A stretch of 8,527 bases of DNA from an uncultured Clostridia bacterium (lineage in GTDB: Bacteria; Bacillota; Clostridia; TANB77; UBA1234), in the NCBI GenBank assembly GCA_947624765.1, contig CANQLS010000058.1, positions 1 to 8,527 on the forward strand. Direction: 5' to 3'. A program made the translations under genes and the position numbers. The notes beneath the pieces are model-generated. The model saw only the letters and a program-made list of their open reading frames with translations, did no database searches and was not told where the DNA came from. Of the stretch, positions 6,152 through 8,527 are shown in pieces; the first letter of the stretch is position 1, and the number at the start of each line of letters is the position of its first letter.

Positions 6152-8527
6152 TTTGTACCTGTTATAGTAAAATCATATAATCTACCTACAACTTCTACAA
6201 AAATCCTTTTTGTAGCTGCATAGCTATTTATATCTCCATTCATATTTTCGTTTGATATTATATTATTCATATCTGCATGATAATTTTCAGCAACTACTCG
6301 TGTTTCAACAAAATATTCATTATCATTCTCATCATAAGCACCTTCTTTTACCCATACTGGTAATAAAAATTCAAATGTTGTTTCTGTTGAAGACAAGTCA
6401 TACCATGTGTTTTTAGGAATAAATATCTTTTGATTATTTTTTATATAAAATACATCAAATGGAAATTTTACTTGCTTACTTTTTGCATAAGAAGTACCAT
6501 CTACCCCTTGAAAAGCATTGTACACTCTACTACCATATCCTTTCGCATTTTTATGTGTTCCATTATTTGGAATGATAACTTGAAATGTTTTATCTAACAC
6601 TAAAACTTTTGCCTGCACACCACTTCCAGAAAGTGCTGCATTTCCTAACTTTTGATTATTTTTTTCTGCTTCATCATTTTTAATAGTCGTTTGATTAACA
6701 ACTGGTGTATGAACTATAACAGAATTTGGAATTAAAGTTGCAGATACCTTTTCTGGTGATGTACCATTTATATTTTTACCTTTTGCATAAGTTACATCTC
6801 CGGTGCTATCATATTTTCCATTTGATATTTCATCTGTGATAGTTAAACCTGTTTTATATAAAATATTTGCCTTCATAATTGATGGCATAATTTTATTTGG
6901 AACGTTAGTAGAATTTGTTTTCCATTCACTATCGGTTACAACTTTTCCCTCAATAATTAATGTATCATTTCTAACAGAAACATTAGCTTCAGCTTCATAA
7001 GTAGCATATTCTGTACTTCCTACAACACTTTTAGCAAACTTCATATCTGAAATTTCTAAAGTAGGTAACGTTATAGTTTTATCTGTTGCACCACCTTTAA
7101 CATATGAATCTGGTGCTTCATAAATAACGGTAGGCATCGTGCTAGAACTTGGAGTTAATACTACACTGCCTCCTGGTAATACCCTATTTACTAATGTTGC
7201 ACTTTCAACATTATAAATTTCTAAGTATGCTAATTTATAATATTGTGCCATAATCGGAATTTCATAAGTTGTTATTACTTTTGTTTCAGTTCCATTGCAC
7301 AAATATGGCTGTACAAAAGTAATTTTTGAAGTAGATACATCAGTAACTCTATTAAATGCATAACGGAAAAGATAATTGTATACTTTTACATTCGCATATA
7401 CATTTTCGCTAGTTGGTATACTATTTAAAACATCATAAATTTCATTTCCAATAACGTTAGAAGCAATCTTTGCAACTTCATCTGGTGATAAATCACCTGG
7501 TATAGCATTCATAACTTCATGTTTAAAAGTATCTCCATCACCATCTTTTGGAGAATAGTAAAAAATAACGCAATATGTTCTTGAATAATTAATTTTACTA
7601 ATATCAACTGCCATTTGATAAGATGTTACACCTGATTTTTTCGTATATGCTCCATCCATATATACTCCCATATTTTCATAATTAGGATACTTAGATAAAT
7701 CTAATGAACTAACTGATGTTGGTATTTTATCACTTTGATAAATCGTTTCTGTTGTTCCACTCATTAAATTACCTGTGCTAATATCAACATGCTTTACACT
7801 TACTTTTACATTAACATCAGCATATTTATAATAGAATATAATGTTTCTGCTACCACCTGTCCAAGGAACATTTACAATATATTGTTCTTTGCTTTCTATA
7901 TTTGTACGAACACCATCTAAAGAATAGCCAGTTAATTCAAGAATAGGATATTTATTAACTAGATCTAATGAAAATGCTAAAGTGTTAGGATTAACCATAA
8001 GTACATTTTTCGTATATTCTTTATCAATAATTTCTTGACCTGTGCTCTCTATAACATGCTTTATTTTTAAAGACGGAGCCGAATAATAAAATGTAATAGT
8101 AGTATCATCACTGCCATAAGGCACTGTAACAATATATTGACTTGTGTCTTGCTTAACTATTTCTTTCTCATTGCCTATTTTATAAGATACATTCGTAAGT
8201 GTTCCATATTTGCCCTGACCTACTGGAAGTGAAAATACTATATTTCCATTTTTCTCTCTTGTAACACTTTTTGTATATTCTTTATCAATAATTTCCTCAC
8301 CATTATCTTTATTAATATGTTTAATATTTAAAATACCTGGCTTAGGCACTGTTGGAGCATCATCTCCACCAGAACTTCCATTTCTATACCTTCTTGCTCC
8401 GCCCACTAATTTGCCACCTACATATACACGAAAAATATATCTTCCAGAAGATGCCGTGGTCATACGATATGTTAAGCCGCTACCACTAACACTAGAACTT
8501 TGCGAACCGCCTTCAAGAATTGGTTTT
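6130..8527 (-). CDS. Large MucBP-repeat surface protein, N-terminus outside window, C-terminus frameshifted
   Basis: The frame is open through the right edge. Reading upstream of the ATG at 8463 gives a Ser/Gly-rich linker (GGSQSSSVSGSG) and then LTYRM running into the strand TTASSGRYIFRVYVGG, so that ATG is internal and the true start lies beyond 8527. Numbered from 8463: a beta hairpin and Gly/Ser linker (1-42); three MucBP-like repeats (about 43-128, 130-213, 217-304), each opening with KHV/KHI and closing with an (I/F)xFYY strand; an acidic-helical segment (315-350); a beta-rich middle (355-640); and a region with KFPFDVFYIKNN, FIPKNTWYDL, FEFLLPVWVKEG and VEVVGRLYDFTI (about 640-770) that resembles DUF5704 from memory. 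MucBP repeats occur in adhesins and other wall-bound proteins. The signal peptide, if any, is outside the window. The frame ends early at GTNDPLGNY through a -1 shift, and the tail continues at 5282-6124. The substrate or partner is unknown. Confidence 0.82.
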   Translation of the reverse strand, partial: KPILEGGSQSSSVSGSGLTYRMTTASSGRYIFRVYVGGKLVGGARRYRNGSSGGDDAPTVPKPGILNIKHINKDNGEEIIDKEYTKSVTREKNGNIVFSLPVGQGKYGTLTNVSYKIGNEKEIVKQDTSQYIVTVPYGSDDTTITFYYSAPSLKIKHVIESTGQEIIDKEYTKNVLMVNPNTLAFSLDLVNKYPILELTGYSLDGVRTNIESKEQYIVNVPWTGGSRNIIFYYKYADVNVKVSVKHVDISTGNLMSGTTETIYQSDKIPTSVSSLDLSKYPNYENMGVYMDGAYTKKSGVTSYQMAVDISKINYSRTYCVIFYYSPKDGDGDTFKHEVMNAIPGDLSPDEVAKIASNVIGNEIYDVLNSIPTSENVYANVKVYNYLFRYAFNRVTDVSTSKITFVQPYLCNGTETKVITTYEIPIMAQYYKLAYLEIYNVESATLVNRVLPGGSVVLTPSSSTMPTVIYEAPDSYVKGGATDKTITLPTLEISDMKFAKSVVGSTEYATYEAEANVSVRNDTLIIEGKVVTDSEWKTNSTNVPNKIMPSIMKANILYKTGLTITDEISNGKYDSTGDVTYAKGKNINGTSPEKVSATLIPNSVIVHTPVVNQTTIKNDEAEKNNQKLGNAALSGSGVQAKVLVLDKTFQVIIPNNGTHKNAKGYGSRVYNAFQGVDGTSYAKSKQVKFPFDVFYIKNNQKIFIPKNTWYDLSSTETTFEFLLPVWVKEGAYDENDNEYFVETRVVAENYHADMNNIISNENMNGDINSYAATKRIFVEVVGRLYDFTITGTNDPLGNY
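7552..8337 (-). repeat. Three tandem MucBP-like coding repeats
   Basis: Units encode about 84-88 residues each: 8080-8337, 7825-8076 and 7552-7815. Units 1 and 2 share EIIDKEYTK near their starts, and the DNA there contains an exact 23-base direct repeat at 8012-8034 and 8273-8295, 261 bases (87 codons) apart, so in frame. Unit 3 is more diverged (KHVDISTGNLMSG) but keeps the KHV opening, a KYP-type turn and the VIFYYS closing strand. The near-identical DNA in units 1 and 2 suggests duplication or gene conversion and could allow change in copy number by recombination. Confidence 0.75.

Overview
The window looks like chromosome from a low-GC Gram-positive bacterium, most likely a member of Clostridia (Bacillota). 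The evidence is the strong AT richness, the AGGAGG-type ribosome binding sites, the TTGNNN-17-TANAAT promoters, and the gene content: an LCP protein, CvpA, a YkvI-like permease, an SLH-domain protein and a large MucBP-type surface protein. I cannot name a genus. Every protein gene I accept is on the minus strand, so transcription runs from high to low coordinates. The only plus-strand gene is the 3' end of a tRNA, probably tRNA-Cys, at the left edge.

Right part (about 5282-8527). This holds most of one very large extracellular protein. Its N-terminus lies outside the window: the reading frame stays open to the last base, so the ATG at 8463 is internal. It carries three tandem MucBP-like beta-sheet repeats, a long beta-rich middle, and a C-terminal region resembling the DUF5704-type region of clostridial surface proteins. 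The reading frame is broken by a -1 shift at about 6130-6151. The 280-residue open frame after the break has no convincing start or ribosome site and reads as the natural continuation, so 5282-8527 is best taken as one gene split by a frameshift (real mutation or sequence error).

Middle (4262-5281). A small secreted protein made almost entirely of three SLH domains has its own promoter. Directly upstream of its -35 box are four tandem 11-bp units, each beginning ATTA(C/A)AA. This layout is typical of OmpR/PhoB-family response-regulator sites and is the most interesting non-coding signal here. The SLH gene ends at an 18-bp perfect hairpin terminator.

Left part (1-4261). A second promoter drives a tight operon: a YkvI-like permease, a membrane-anchored beta-propeller protein (DUF5711-like) overlapping it by 4 bases, and cvpA. 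A third promoter lies in the 48-bp gap before the LCP gene, so close to the longest-ORF start that translation must begin at an internal ATG (1373) with a good Shine-Dalgarno. A hairpin terminator follows, facing the tRNA end.

Common theme (inference): these are cell-envelope genes. LCP enzymes attach polymers to peptidoglycan, SLH domains bind such wall polymers, and the large protein is probably an adhesin or surface-layer component. Nothing shows that they form one pathway.
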